Under the pieces are notes generated by a model that saw only the letters and a program-made list of their open reading frames with translations, did no database searches and was not told where the DNA came from. This document shows positions 18,607 to 30,700 of a stretch of 30,951 bases of DNA, one piece after another. Both the position numbers and the translations under genes were made by a program. Position 1 is the first letter of the stretch; each line of letters starts with the position of its first letter. Source of the DNA: Reclinomonas americana ATCC 50394 (taxonomy: Eukaryota > Jakobida > Jakobea > Jakobida); assembly GCA_048213135.1 (NCBI GenBank), contig PS015648.1:24719-55669 (forward strand), written 5' to 3'.

Positions 18607-18758
18607 ATGCGCCGAGCACTCCTTCTTCTCACAGTCACGCTTGTGTGCTGCTGTCTCGCAGTGTGTGCACTTGCCACACAGTGGAAGCAAGTCCAACGAC
18701 ATGAGTGGACAGACGCGTTCCTTCTCAGTCCGCAGGCAAGTCTGCAAACACACACACA

Positions 18759-18804
<46 letters not shown>

Positions 18805-20385
18805 CTCTCTCTCATTTGTGCACTCCACCACAGGGTGTGTCATTCTGCCACCACGACGCTCAGGGACACTGGCTCTTCTCGGGACGCAGTCTGCTGCGCA
18901 AGACCGATGCCGAGTTTCACACTGTGCAGAGTGTGACCAAGGACACTGTGCCTCCGCCACTGGCCGAGCGTGGTTACTGGCACATTGGTGAGTGAGTGAA
19001 AGAGAGAGGGAGAGGGAGAGAGAGAGAGAAACAGAGACTGATCAGGAAGAAAGAGGTCTGCAGGCAACTCACCCTCTCTGTCTCCCTCCCCCTGTCCCTC
19101 TCCCCGTCCTCTGCATCTCTTTCTCGTGCATTCTCTCTCCCTTCACTCCCCCTCCCTCTCCCTGTCCATCTCTCTTCTCCCTCCCTCCCTCTCCCTGCAG
19201 GTGACATCTCTTCCTGCGACGATCAGCTGTACGCGGCCATCGAGGCTCACTCGTTCACCAACGGATCGGTGGCGTTGTACCACGCTGCCAATCTCACGTG
19301 GACTGGCCAGTACGCCTACACCCCGCAGGCCCACATTCCGTGGTTTGCCGTCGACTGTGCCGCTGGACTGGCGTACTCGAGCGAGGTGCAAAGGCGTCTG
19401 TTCGCGCTTTCCTTCCCTCCCTCACTCTCTCTCTCTCACTCGCTCGCTCGTCTGTGCTCAGTTCGACAATGTCGACTCGCTGTCGGTGTACTCGCTGCGC
19501 GACATGTTCTCGGCGTCGCCGTCGGTGACGCAGCCGATTCGCCAGCTGAAGCTGTCGGAGACGGTGCAGGCGGTGCGTGGTGCTGCGGCTGCTCCCGACG
19601 AGGCGACTTTGGTGCTCACTGGCGTGTGTGTGCCTGCAGGTGCAAGGAGGAGCGGTGGATGCGTCGCAATCGCGCATCTACTTGTCGAGCAACGCTGCCG
19701 ATGCGCCGGTGTATGTGGTGGACTTGCAGACGGGTAACGTGCTCGATTCGTTCACCACGGAGAGCGGTGGCGAGATGGAGGGTATCACGGTGGTCGGGTG
19801 AGTGGCGGGGCGAGAGAGGAGAAGGGTGGGAATACGAGGAGTGGTGATGCGGCCGCATCGGTATCACGAGAGAGAGCTGAATTGGCAGTGACTCCGTTTA
19901 CTTGCACTCAGTCCTCTTCTTGTTCTACTTCTTCTTCTTCCTTCCTTCCTCCCTTCCTCTTTTCCCTCCCTGTTGTTGTTGCTCTGCTTTCTTCTTGTCC
20001 TCCTTCACCTTTTACTCGTTCTCTTTCTCCTCCCCTCCTCTCCTTCTCCCTCCTGTCTTCCTCCTTTTACTTCTTCCATCTCCCTTCTCATTCCCCTCCT
20101 CTTTCTTCTTCTTTTCCTCCTCCATCTTTCTCCATTCTTCTCCTCCTCTTTCTCGTCCATGCTCCTCCTCGCTCTCCTCCTCCTCCTCCTCGTTCTCCTC
20201 CTCCTCCTCCTTCTCCTCCATGCTCCTCTTTCCTACCATCTCTCTTCTCAATGTCCTCTCACTCTCGCTCACTTCCTTGTCTCTCCCCTCCTCTCCGCAG
20301 ACCCGGCAAGGTCGCCGTCGTGTTCACTATGCACGTAATCCACGTGCCCGTCGGTGTGGCGCTGCTGGTGTACGAGGAGCAATAA
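18607..20385 (+). CDS. Secreted glycoprotein of beta-propeller character (6 exons, 273 aa)
   Basis: Exons 18607-18735, 18834-18987, 19201-19385, 19462-19572, 19640-19797 and 20301-20385 sum to 822 bases (274 codons with TAA). The N-terminus is a strong signal peptide (MRRALLLLTVTLVCCCLAVC, cut near Ala 23). N-glycosylation sequons NGS and NLT occur near residues 115 and 125. The body is built of beta-strand-like repeats that end with short turns: QLYAAIE, PWFAVDCAAGLAYSSE, DSLSVYSLRDM, GGAVDASQSRIYLSS, PVYVVDLQTGNVLDSF and GEMEGITVV. This pattern is typical of secreted six- or seven-bladed propellers of the YncE/NHL/esterase-like kind. The length suggests a small or incomplete propeller, and no catalytic motif is visible. 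The first intron uses a GC donor (CAG|GCAAGT) and holds a CA repeat. The last intron (19798-20300) is a long CT/CTC tract. Confidence 0.8.
18747..18802 (+). repeat. (CA)n microsatellite in intron 1 of the propeller gene
   Basis: A CA run of about 28 units with one interruption is followed by CT units and ends near the acceptor cag at 18833. Confidence 0.9.
19798..20300 (+). repeat. Polypyrimidine tract forming the last intron of the propeller gene
   Basis: The 503-base intron is almost entirely CT, CTC and TTC runs on the sense strand from about 19905 to 20290. It starts with a normal donor (GTGAGT) after the exon ending VVG and ends ctccgcag at 20300. An open frame runs through it into the last exon, but the product would be a Ser/Leu/Phe/Pro run. 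Confidence 0.88.
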
Positions 20386-20811
20386 GTGAAATTCCTCGTC
20401 GGAACAATCGCAAACGCTGAAACAAACACCGATCTCGTCGGCTTCATATCGATTACCTCTTTGTGTCGCGCTGTCTTCGACGTTGGAGGGTGCCCATCCG
20501 GTGGCCATTCTTATCGCAGGCTTGTCGACGTCGCTGAATGTGACCACTATCAATCGCCTCAGTTGCATTCTTCAGAGTCTTTGTTTCAACGATGGAGGAT
20601 GCCCATCTGGTGGCCGTTCGTACGGGATCATCGTAGAAGTAAGAAAGTTGCTTCCTGGCTGGATGTCGACGTTGTCGAATGCGGCCAATATCGATCGCCT
20701 CTCAGTTGCATCATTCGTCAAAGTCGCTGTTTTTCAATGGTGGATGGTGCCCACCTGGTGCCAGTTCCTACGACATCGTCGGGGCAAAGAGAATACTTGT
20801 GGTCTTGATAT
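20386..20811 (+). repeat. Degenerate tandem repeat of about 120-135 bases, three copies
   Basis: Three diverged copies share a segment running from a cgattac/atcgcctc word through ttgcat, tgtttca or cttcgacg, to tggagg.tgcccatc.ggtggcc. They lie at about 20448-20520, 20555-20632 and 20692-20770, and the last abuts the assembly gap. Translated in one frame, they give related peptides (GGCPSGGHSY, GGCPSGGRSY). That could mean decayed coding repeats, but no complete gene can be assembled. No clear gene is called between 20386 and 20966. Confidence 0.65.
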
Positions 20812-20831
20812 NNNNNNNNNNNNNNNNNNNN
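20812..20831. other. Assembly gap (20 N)
   Basis: Twenty undetermined bases, placed next to tandemly repeated DNA. Sequence of unknown length may be missing, including the upstream exons of the following large gene. Confidence 0.98.
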
Positions 20832-20966
20832 TAGCGCATTTGACGAGCACCTCGGCCCAGGTTTGTGTCCGCAGCCAGCTGTCGCCTGCACTGTACATGT
20901 GCACTGTGTACTGACGTCATTGTGTGTGTGTGTGTGTCTCTCTCTCTCTCTCTCTCTCTTCCATGC

Positions 20967-23868
20967 ATGGATCCAGATTCTGGCCAGGTGCTGCTGGATT
21001 TTTTGTGCACTGCGGTGGGCAGAAAGGACAAGCCAGGAACAGAAGCAAAAGACCATCCGAAAGAGCTCCCGCCTACAGACGTTGTTAAAACTCTGGCCTT
21101 GCTTCTTCTTCTGCTGCGGTGTGTTGTTGTGACGCATGATGCATTTGTCCTCTGGCCGTCTAATTAATTTTCGCGTTCAGTGCCGACGCCCTCTTCGCCA
21201 GCCCAGATGCACCAGAGGAGAGCGCCGGTGGCAGCGGCAGCGGCAGTGCACGTGGGGCCTTTCACTTTTATTGCCATGCTGCCGACGTGATGCGGCAGAT
21301 GAGCAACGCGTTGGAGGATCGGGAACAGGATCCGGACAAGCCGGCGCCCGCCGTCGTTACGGACTTCTGCAAGGCCATCGTTCCCATTATCCTCTTGTGG
21401 AGGTGCGTGCAGGGGCGCAACTACACTCTCGCGATCAAAATCTGCGAAAAGTGGAATCAAAATCGCACCAAGGCGATGAACGAGTTGGCCAACAGGGCAG
21501 ACAGCATTCTGGGCCAGACGATGCAACAATTCTCGAAGACGACGAAGGAACGACTCGCGCCAAGAAGGCACGTTGATCATGCTGTCGACGTCGGTTTCGT
21601 CTCCTGCAGCTGTCCGAATTCGAAGTTGACCTCTTTTTTGCTGGATACAGAGCGTTGTCGATGTCGGTTTCAGACACTGTCAAAAGAGTGCTCCAGACTG
21701 TCGTCAGCATGTACCTGGGCGCATCAGCTGACGAGAGACGGTATGCATGTGCCGTATACGTACTTTTTGTTTGTCTTTTGGCTTTTGTTTAATTTTTTGC
21801 CGCGCCAGCGAGGTCACCCTTCATTTGAGATCCGTGGACTCTTTCAACACGGGCACAAAAGTGCGCCGTCTCTTCCACGATGGGAGCATTATGCGCTCTT
21901 TTGGCCAGCTTCTCGATACCGGCCTCATATCTAAAGACAGCCTAGCTTTCGACAAAAAGTTAACGACCGAGAGTGACAGTGGCAGTGGCAGCGGCAGTGG
22001 CAGCAAGGCGAGCGGAGTATCGGTGCGAGTGGAAATGCCGGCACCAAAGGTGGGTGCACGCAGCGCAACTGCATTAATATTGCTTGCCCTTTGGCTAAAA
22101 ATTATTCTTTTTTCCTTTTTCCCCAGTCGTCCACAGCAAAAAAGGAGAAGAAGGAGAAGAAAGCAAGTGCTTTAACTGGGAAGCGAGCGGTGAGATTGTC
22201 GTGGCACGCGCATGCTGACCCTCACCATTCTAATCTGCGATATCAGATGGGCCGTTTGTCCCTCGGAGTTGTGACGAACGATGACAGAAAGCGTCTCATC
22301 TTCTTCTCGGTGATGGCGCTGCATCTCCTCCGCTTGCTGATTGCAATAATCACAACGCACGGTGTAGTCAAGGAGGTTCGACTTTATGTCAGTATTGCAG
22401 TTTGTTCGGTTTTTCCTCACTTTCGCGCACCACAGAAGCAAGTGACTATCGACATCGGTGTCGCTAATGACGTGTACCAGGCCAACGTCATCGCTGCCTT
22501 GCTCAAGGACATCAAGCCAGTTGCCATGCTCAATATCTTGGATGACTCGTGTTTCGCGCCCTTTTTCAAGTCGCCCACCTTCCGCGCGTTTCTGGAAAAC
22601 ATTGTGTGTGACCAGGAGAGCAGCAGACAGAACTTTGTTGCATTCAAGTGGAAAAAGAGGTGAGTAACGGTGATTGCGACGATTGTTTTGTTCGAATTCG
22701 ATCTTTGACATATCTGCGCACAGTGACGGCGAGGACAGTGTTGTTTACATGCCTCCAGACATTGCTCGGAGAAGCGAGGCCATCAAGCAGATTTTGAATG
22801 CTTACAAAGTGCGTACCGCGCGCTCTTATACAGTCATCATGTCTATGTTTACCAATTTGTCACTCTCCTTTTTTTCAGTCACATGCTGACGCGGCGCGAA
22901 CCAAGAAAGGAATGTGCGTAGCATTCATCCATGTCTTACGTGCTGCGTGTATTCATCCTTTGCATGTGGTGATATATTCGTTTATTTCCGTTTGTTCGGA
23001 TTCGTAGGGCCGGTATTTATCAGTACCGCCGGCACATAGCCGAAGCCGTGGTCGACTTGCCGGTCATCGCTCGCGATGCAGGGTTCGAGGTGGAGTTCGA
23101 TGCGAGCGGTGCGATTGCAAGCGCAATGTTATGTCTTGTTGTTGCAAATATGGTCATTTTGTCTGCTCACGCACTCTTTTCTGTTGTGGCAGTCTTCTTC
23201 CGTATTCGTTTCGGCTTGACGTAAGCGAAACGCAGGCCCTTTTGCTTTCTCTGTCGGACCGAGATCCAATGATTCGCATGTCGAGCATCGCTTCGTCCGA
23301 GTCATTCTCGGTTGATTCAGAGGACGAAGATGAGGCATGCGCAGCTGCGCGTTTCTTTGACAAGATGACAATCCGGTGCGTGGGTGTCTTGTTGGAGTGC
23401 TTTTACTTCGTGCTGCATTCATTGTATCACACACTCATCGAGTGTGGTTTTCAGCGTGGACGCGCTGTTATCCCGCAACGAATCTGCCAATCTGCACAGA
23501 GAGGATGATCCCGCTGCCATTCATGCGGCGTACCACGACGCTCGATCGTCGAGCATCTCCTCGGCAGAGGTGCCGAAGATCGGACGCAGTCACCGGAGCG
23601 CATACACTGGAAAGGCAGCAAACACACCCGCCGAGCTGGCGCAGACAAGGCCGCCGACGGCGGCGGCGGAGCAGGCGGCGCCGGCCGCAGCCGGTGCCAA
23701 TGCCAGATCGGCAACACAACCGCGGCCAGCTGCAGGTGGCTCGCAGACGGCCAACGCCGACGCCAAGGCCAACGCCAAAGCCAACGCCCCTCGGCCACGG
23801 CGGGCCGACGAGGCGGCGCACTTTGCGGACGACGACATGCTCCACATCTTTCGCTGCATTGACGTTGC
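20967..23868 (+). CDS. Large helical protein, 5' part (12 exons, about 715 aa; may continue in the next feature)
   Basis: Exons: about 20967-21118, 21181-21571, 21610-21740, 21809-22049, 22127-22189, 22247-22375, 22436-22659, 22724-22808, 22879-22913, 23008-23108, 23193-23375 and 23455 to about 23868. Phases agree at all junctions except entry into the eleventh exon (23193), where a GTAAGC donor at 23226 may mark another intron. The start is either ATG 20967 (MDPDSGQVLLDFL) or an upstream exon lost in the gap. The protein is mostly helical, with hydrophobic helices such as DFCKAIVPIILLW and LIFFSVMALHLLRLLIAI. It has a Gly/Ser linker (SGSGSGSGSK) followed by a Lys-rich patch (TAKKEKKEKKASA), an acidic Ser patch (SESFSVDSEDEDEAC) and an Ala/Pro-rich exon. 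This pattern suits an ARM/HEAT-like scaffold. I recognise no family; FANCI/FANCD2 were considered without any diagnostic match. Confidence 0.65.
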
Positions 23869-24714
23869 GTGGGGAGGGAGGGGAGGGGGAGGGAGAGAGA
23901 GAGGGAGGGAGCGAGGGGGTATACATACCACGGTAGCAATAGTGCAGTGGGGACACGCAGCAAGCACGCATGAGTGCATACACACACACACACTCACACA
24001 TGCAGAGAGAGAGAGAGAGGAGGGAGAGAGGAGGGAGAGAGGAGGGAGGAGGAGGGAGGAGGGAGAAAAGAGAGAGACCTTTCTAGAACTAGACTCTAGA
24101 TCTTCGCGCGCATTTCTCTCTTCTTCTCTCAGTGAGTGCCACATACACTCACACACACACGCACACACACTCACACACACGCACACACACGCACACACAC
24201 CAAGTGAGAGAGAAAGGAGTGAGAAGAGACTCGCCGACACAATTGACTTTCTCTCACACTGTGTCGCTCGCTGCTGCGTGCGCACCTCGAGCTCTGTGTA
24301 CACACACACTCCCTCTCTCTCTCTCTCACACACACACACGACAGAAAGAGAGAGACAGGCAGGGAGGAAAAGATGGGACATGGCCCACGGACTACTTTCT
24401 GTTTTTTGTCGTCGCTCTCTCTCTCTCACACACACACACACACTCTCACACACACACACACACTCCCATACCGCCTGTCAGTAGTGATGAGAAGGCACAC
24501 ACACACAAAAGAGATCGATCAATCTAACGCACGAGTGTGCGCGGGTCAGTTGTAGAGAAACACATTTGGGTGAAAGATACGCACACTGGGAGGCATGAAG
24601 CAGGAGAAGTCAGAGCACGCGTGCTATAGCCGTAGAGCCATTAAATTTGTGAGTGTGATCTCTGTTGTGGTGGACAAATGTCAACTAACTTCACATCCTC
24701 TCCCAGTTGTTGGA
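23869..24714 (+). repeat. Microsatellite-rich intron or spacer in the large gene
   Basis: The stretch holds consecutive GGGA, CA, GA, CACACG, CT and CA arrays (about 23870-24480). About 45 bases near 24600-24648 may be a small exon: an open segment after ggcatgaag that ends AAATTT|GTGAGT. If the flanking coding regions belong to one gene, this is its largest non-coding interval; if not, it separates two genes. I cannot decide between these. Confidence 0.6.
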
Positions 24715-27700
24715 ACGCTTCTTTACTGTCACCAACTACAACGCAAAGGCAGTACGCAAGGTGGCCAGTTGCTCGCGGCCAAGGCGGTGTTTTCTCAACT
24801 CAGAAGTGAAGAGAAACGTACGCGTGTGACGTCGTGTTCTTTTTTGTTTGCCGTGTACGTGTTCTTTCCTCGTTTGTTCTCACTCCACCGTCGACTCTTG
24901 TGTTGTCTCCAGCAATCTGGAAGCCTGCCACTGCCGCGGTCGACAATCTTGTTCGTTTGCTGGGCCAGTTGATCAACGACGGAGTCGAGGGCATCGATGA
25001 GCAGGCTGCTCGAGAGCCGCACTGCGCACCACACATCGTTGACGATGCACTGGCTCAGTTTCGCACGGAGTTGGTTAAACTCGGTGAGAGGGAAGAGTCG
25101 ATGGCCGATCTGCTGCAGTAGAATTCTCACTCTCCAGTACGCGCCATTTCGTACGTACAGGTTCTGGCCCACGGGGAGTATTTGGCGTGCTCAGTGGCAA
25201 CCGCGCTGCCTCGTCCTCAGCGATCGCGAGTGACAAAGAGCAGCAGCAAGGTGTGTGGCCATGGGGTTTTCGCAGCGCGCGCGCTGGTTTAAATTTGCCT
25301 TGATCTGATCAATCTGCATGCAGACACACTTCGCCATGCGCAGCGAAACTCGCTGTTCTTGGCCGCTGCTGTCGGGTATACTGGGCCCGCTGGCGCCAGT
25401 GGCGTCGGCGTCGACGACGGCCTGGCTGCTCATGCGACCAGTTTCCTGCGTGGCATACCGGGCCTCGCGGAACACGCAAGATTGCACAAGGCAGGCGCCG
25501 CGTTCACACGTGCTCACGAGTCGTTTCGTCGCCTATTGGACGTGATTTGTGATGCACTGCTGGTGCAGAAGGGTGCGCCTTGTGTGTGCTGTTGATTTTC
25601 TGCTCTTCCTCTGAATTCGAACTCACACGCCCGCACACTGCAGAGTTTGCACGACCTCGCATTCAACACCTCTCCGCCGCCGCCTTCGCCTCCGAGACCA
25701 TTCGCATCCAAACTGCGTTAGTGACCATCACGGGCCACCTTTATCCCGCTCTGGAGCGTGTCAGTGCGTCAGCGTGTCGTTTCTATATATGTCACCCTGA
25801 AGCTTCACTTGCAAGGCCATGGCTCATTTTGCCGCGCGCTCACTCTTGCAGAGAATGAGGATCGCACACTCTCTGGTGCAATGTTCCCAAAGCAGAAGAA
25901 TGAGACGCCTGCAGCTGCCCCTGCGCATGCCCCAAGTGCAACCAAGAACAAGAGCAGGAGCAAGAGCAAGGCACGACCGGTCGCCAGTGGTGCTGCAGCT
26001 GCAGGTTTGTGCTTTTGTGTGCCTTAATTATAAGCTTGTGTGTGTGTGACTGTGAGTACATGTACTGACTCGCGAGGTGACCAGCACCTGCTGCACCGCA
26101 CTGCACAGTGTCCATCTCCGATCCACGCTTGCATGAGTGCAAACAGCAGCTCGGAGAGAGTGTGCACCACTATGCATCGTGCATCGCCAGCGTCGTTGAC
26201 AATCGTCGCGGGTGGCGGCCACTTGCGCGGATTTGCGCGGGAGAGGCCATTGACGCCACACTTCTTGCTGTGCAAGCTCGTCTCGAGACGGCCAGTGCCG
26301 ACTCACTGAGCCTGCGCGATTGCGTCGACGTGGTTTGCGCCGTGTTGAAAGAGGCCAGTGCGGATGTTCGTTGTGCGTGGGAGCGCGCACTTGCGGAAGC
26401 GAAGAGGCGTCGACAGGAGAAGAAAAAGGCTCGGGAGGCGAAGGAGAAGGAGAAGAAGCAAGAGACGGCCGCAGCGGACGGCGACGACGACGACGAGGAG
26501 GAGGAGGAGAAGGAGGATGAAGAAGAAGAGGAGGAGGACGAGGAGGAGGAGGAGAATGATGTGAGCCCAGCACGGAAGCGAGGTGCGAACCCAACACACA
26601 CACACACACGTGCACACACACACAAATGTCTCTCTTCTCACTCGATGGTGTCACTACAGTCGAGAGGATTATCGGCGAATGCGTGCAACTTTGCCTTGGC
26701 ATCAGCCGCACAGCGCGCTCCGCTGTCCTCCACAACATGGCCAGTGGATTTGCTCAGTCCGCTCTGCCGACCTGCGAGACTTTGTTCGAGTCGACACTAT
26801 CAGGCGCATGCGCACCATCTTCGGCACCACAGGACGACGATCGGTTTGTGCATTGTGTGTGTGTGCGATTTCGCACTCGGCCGGCCGGCAGTTGCTGATT
26901 GCAATTGTCCGTCACGTACAGCACACGCACGCTGAAGCTCGCAAACGAGCGCATTCTTCGTGATCTTCTTCGTGGTGGTGCGCACAACTGCGTGTCTGAT
27001 GTGCGCCACTCGGCTGGCGACGATGCAGCGTCGCTCGAGAGCACTCGTATCTTGCTCTCGTCAAGACTGTTCTCGGCTGTCCGCCAGCTGCTCTGCTTGG
27101 TCAAACTGTCATGCGTACGAACACGCAACGGTGTCCCGTCGCGGCGACGTCGCGTGGGCCCAACACACGCGGACGATGTCGAGCTGGTAGAGATTTCCTT
27201 CGCTGCTCGGCCCCCTGCGTCGCTGTTTGCGCGGCAGATGACACACCAGCTCGCGATCGGCCACGACGCGGAAGCTGGCGCCTCTCAATCTGCCGTGCCG
27301 GCAGTCGCTCTGTCACTCGCTGAGAGATATTTCTCCGCGGGCACCGGTTCGTAAGATCTGGCTTGGACGTTGGTGATATCGATTGTCGTTGAGCTCATGC
27401 ATGTATTGCTTGCAATTGCAGGTGTGGTTGTTCTCCCAACTGCTTTTGGTCAACCAACAGTGGAATCACTGCCGACGGTGCAAGCACGGACAGCACTGGA
27501 AATTGTGAGAGTGGCGACGACGCCGCAACTCACTGCAGTGACGGACGCTGTCATGTCGCCTCCACCACCACCTCCTGCAGCAGCAGGTGCCGTCTCCGGC
27601 AGTGAGCACGGTGCGAAGCAGCTGAGTTCGCTGAGCGAGTTGCTTGGCACGCTTTCGGAAGCAGCAGTGCACCGAGGCGGAGTTGTCGCAGCTTCAGCGC

Positions 27701-30700
27701 TGGCTGCCGCCGGTGGACACGGGGAACGACTCCGCACTGCGACAGCCGCGGGCGTCATCGCCTACTGCGAGTCCACTGGGGCACTGGAACAGTGCATCGG
27801 CAGTGCCGCAGAGTTGCGCGTGGCGAAGGCGAGGCTGGAGAGTCTGCTGCAGCTGTCGACGCCCTCGCCAAGTCAGCGACTCGCCGGCTCCACCAGCCAA
27901 TTGCTCGACAAGTACACGTCAACGCTCGTCAACTTCCTCGCTCTGGTGGAGGGGACCGGCGATGCCAGCGCCTCGGCCGGCGCCTCGGCATCGCTCTTGT
28001 CGCAGTCTGGTGTGTACGGACTTGTCGCCTGCATCCGATTGATCGCATTCTCCGTCGCGCACCACATCGGGAACGCCGGCGTCGATGACGCCTCACGCCA
28101 GCTTGTTTCCGTGAGCGACGAGATTGTTCAGAGTGCCATTGCTTCGGTGTCCTTGTTGGTCTCGTCGCTGTTCGACGCGTACGAGGACTCTGTCAACCGC
28201 GGCACTTTGCGCGTCGAGAAACTCGGTACGCACGCATGTGATAATTGCCCTCGCACATGCAGTTTATTTTCTCATTGTTCCATCTTACCAGCGACAACTT
28301 GGAGCAGTCTCAAGACTCTCTGTGCAAAGACCGCGGCCGGCGTTGAGAGCCGTGGCCGGCGCCGCCAGCGCGATCAATTGCAAGCCCTCAAGGCCGCAGC
28401 TGCGTTTGACGACGCAGTCGAGAGTGCTGTCGAGTTCTGGTTCGGCCACCTAGGCAGTGCCTACGAGCGTGCCACTTTACCACGTGCGCGTTCGACCGCT
28501 CGAGCCCACAGTGCACTACCAGGTGCGGCTCTCTCTCTCTCCTCCCCCCCTCCCTCTCTCTCTCACACACACACACACACTCACTCACTCACTCTCATTC
28601 GCTTCACTTTTTCTTACTTGTCTGTCTGTCTGTGTCTCTCTCTCGCACACTCACTCACTCACTCCTTTCCACACTTCTTCCGGCCCTCGTTATTCATCAC
28701 TCTCTCTCACACACCATCTCACTCTCTTTCTCTGTTCCTCTCACTTTCTTTCTTTCTTTCTTGTGTGTCTGTCTGTGTCTTTCACTCACTCTCTTTTTCT
28801 CTCTCATTTTCCTTTCTTTCTCCGTCTGCTGTGTCTGTCTGTGTCTTTCACTCTTACTCACTCATGATCACTCGCTCCTTTTCGCACTTCTTCCGGCCCT
28901 CGTTATTCACTCTCTCTCACACACCATCTCACTCTCTTTCTCTGTTCCTCTCACTTTCTTTCTTTCTTTCTTGTGTGTCTGTGTCTCACTCTTTTTCTCT
29001 CTCATTTTCCTTTCTTTCTCCGTCTGTCTGTGTTTGTCTGTGTCTTTCACTCTCACTCACTCACTCACTCCTTTTCACACTTCTTCCGGCCCTCGTTATT
29101 CATCTCTCTCACACACACTCACTCTCTTTCTCTGTTCCTCTCACTTTCTTTCTATCTTGTGTGTCTGTCTGTGTCTCTCTCTCGCACACTCGTGATCACT
29201 CATTTTCCATCTTTCTTTCTTTCTTTCTCCGTCTGTCTGTGTTTGTCTGTGTCTCTCTCTCGCACACTCACTCACTCTCATTCACTCTCACTCACTCACT
29301 CATTCCACACTTCTTCAGGCCCTCGGTATTCATCACTCTCTCTCACACACTCACTCACTTACTTCTCTCTCTCCCTCTCTCTCTCTTCTCTGTGTGTTTC
29401 TCTCTGTATCTCTCTCACTCACTTTCCCTGTTGCCAGTCAATGGTGCCGCCCTCGCCACTACGACCGACCGCGCCACGGAGACGGTGAACAGTGCGCTGC
29501 GGAGACATCTGGACTACATTAAGCGCCAGCTGGACGTCATGGACGGTCCCTCTGCGCGCGCGCGAACGGCGAATGTCCTCCCGACGTCGTTTCTCACGGC
29601 AGCACTGCACGATCTGCAAGAATTGTGGACGTCGGGCGTCGGTGCAGGAGACGACGACGTGTCGGTGTGCACTCGACTGCTGTCTGTTGAGACTTCCTTG
29701 GGCTGCGTCTCCGATGAATTCCTCTGCGCGACCAAGAGCCATCTGTGCGGCCTGCTCTCCGTTGCCGCTCAGGTGGGTGACGTGCTTCGCAATCACCTGG
29801 AGAATCCCGAGGAGTGTGGCGCCGACCGTGGTGCAGCGACGTCTGCGATTATCGACTCCATTCTGGAAAACAAGTTCGCGACGCGTGTAATTAACGCACT
29901 GCATCGCCGGCCACAGCGCGGTCAACACGGGCGGCGGTCACGCGTTCCATCATCGGTTGCCACGAGTGCCGCCGATGCATTCTTTGCACAACGATCGGCT
30001 GCGTCTGTCCAAGACAGGAACCGCGCACGTTTCAGCCACGAGGCGGTTGAGCTCGTCAAGCTTGCCCTCGCCGCGGTGGCCAGCACAGCGTCGCTCAGCG
30101 ACGTGTGGCGCGTGCTTGGAGGTGCATACTGTCTCTTCTCTTGCTCTCCGTTGTCGCGACCACTCACTCACGTGCTGTCATTGTCAGCTGAGATGAGGAT
30201 CCCTCGGAACCAGTCAATTCTCCTGTGTGGGTGGGCACCCGCAAAGCCGGGACGCCGACCAAACGCTGCCGTCGACTTAGCCACGCAAAAAGCTGGTAAG
30301 TTCTCTCTTGATCAATGACTCTCGCTGTCACTCTCTCACTCTCCCTCCCTCCCTCCTCTCTCTCATCTCTCTCTCTCTCTCTCTCCCTCTCTCTCTCTCT
30401 CCAGATGTCAACACGCTTGGCCGTGACATCCTGCACCTGCGGCAACGCATCCGTGACTCAGTGGTGTCGTACGTCATTGAGGGCCGCAATCACGCACAGT
30501 GGCGAAGGAGACGGGAGGCGAAGCTGGCTATGCTGGCTGAGCTTGCCGTGGAGCGTGCGAGTGATCGTGACGGTACTGGCCCAGAACCGGGCACCGTCGA
30601 GTCGTCGGTGGCGATGCGCTTGGCGCATCACCACGATGGCTATCTGCAGGTGTGTGGTGCACGAAGGCGGGCTGTGGTGCAGGGCGCTGCGATGCTCCCG

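Noticed and set aside
19798-20385. 195-codon open frame ahead of the propeller gene's last exon
   Set aside because: It is a read-through of a polypyrimidine intron; only the last 85 bases are coding.
27370-30318. A single open frame of 982 codons on the plus strand
   Set aside because: It exists because the 915-base CT/CA intron has no stops. The middle third translates to Ser/Leu/His/Thr repeats, and clear donor and acceptor sites flank it. The real exons within it are listed.
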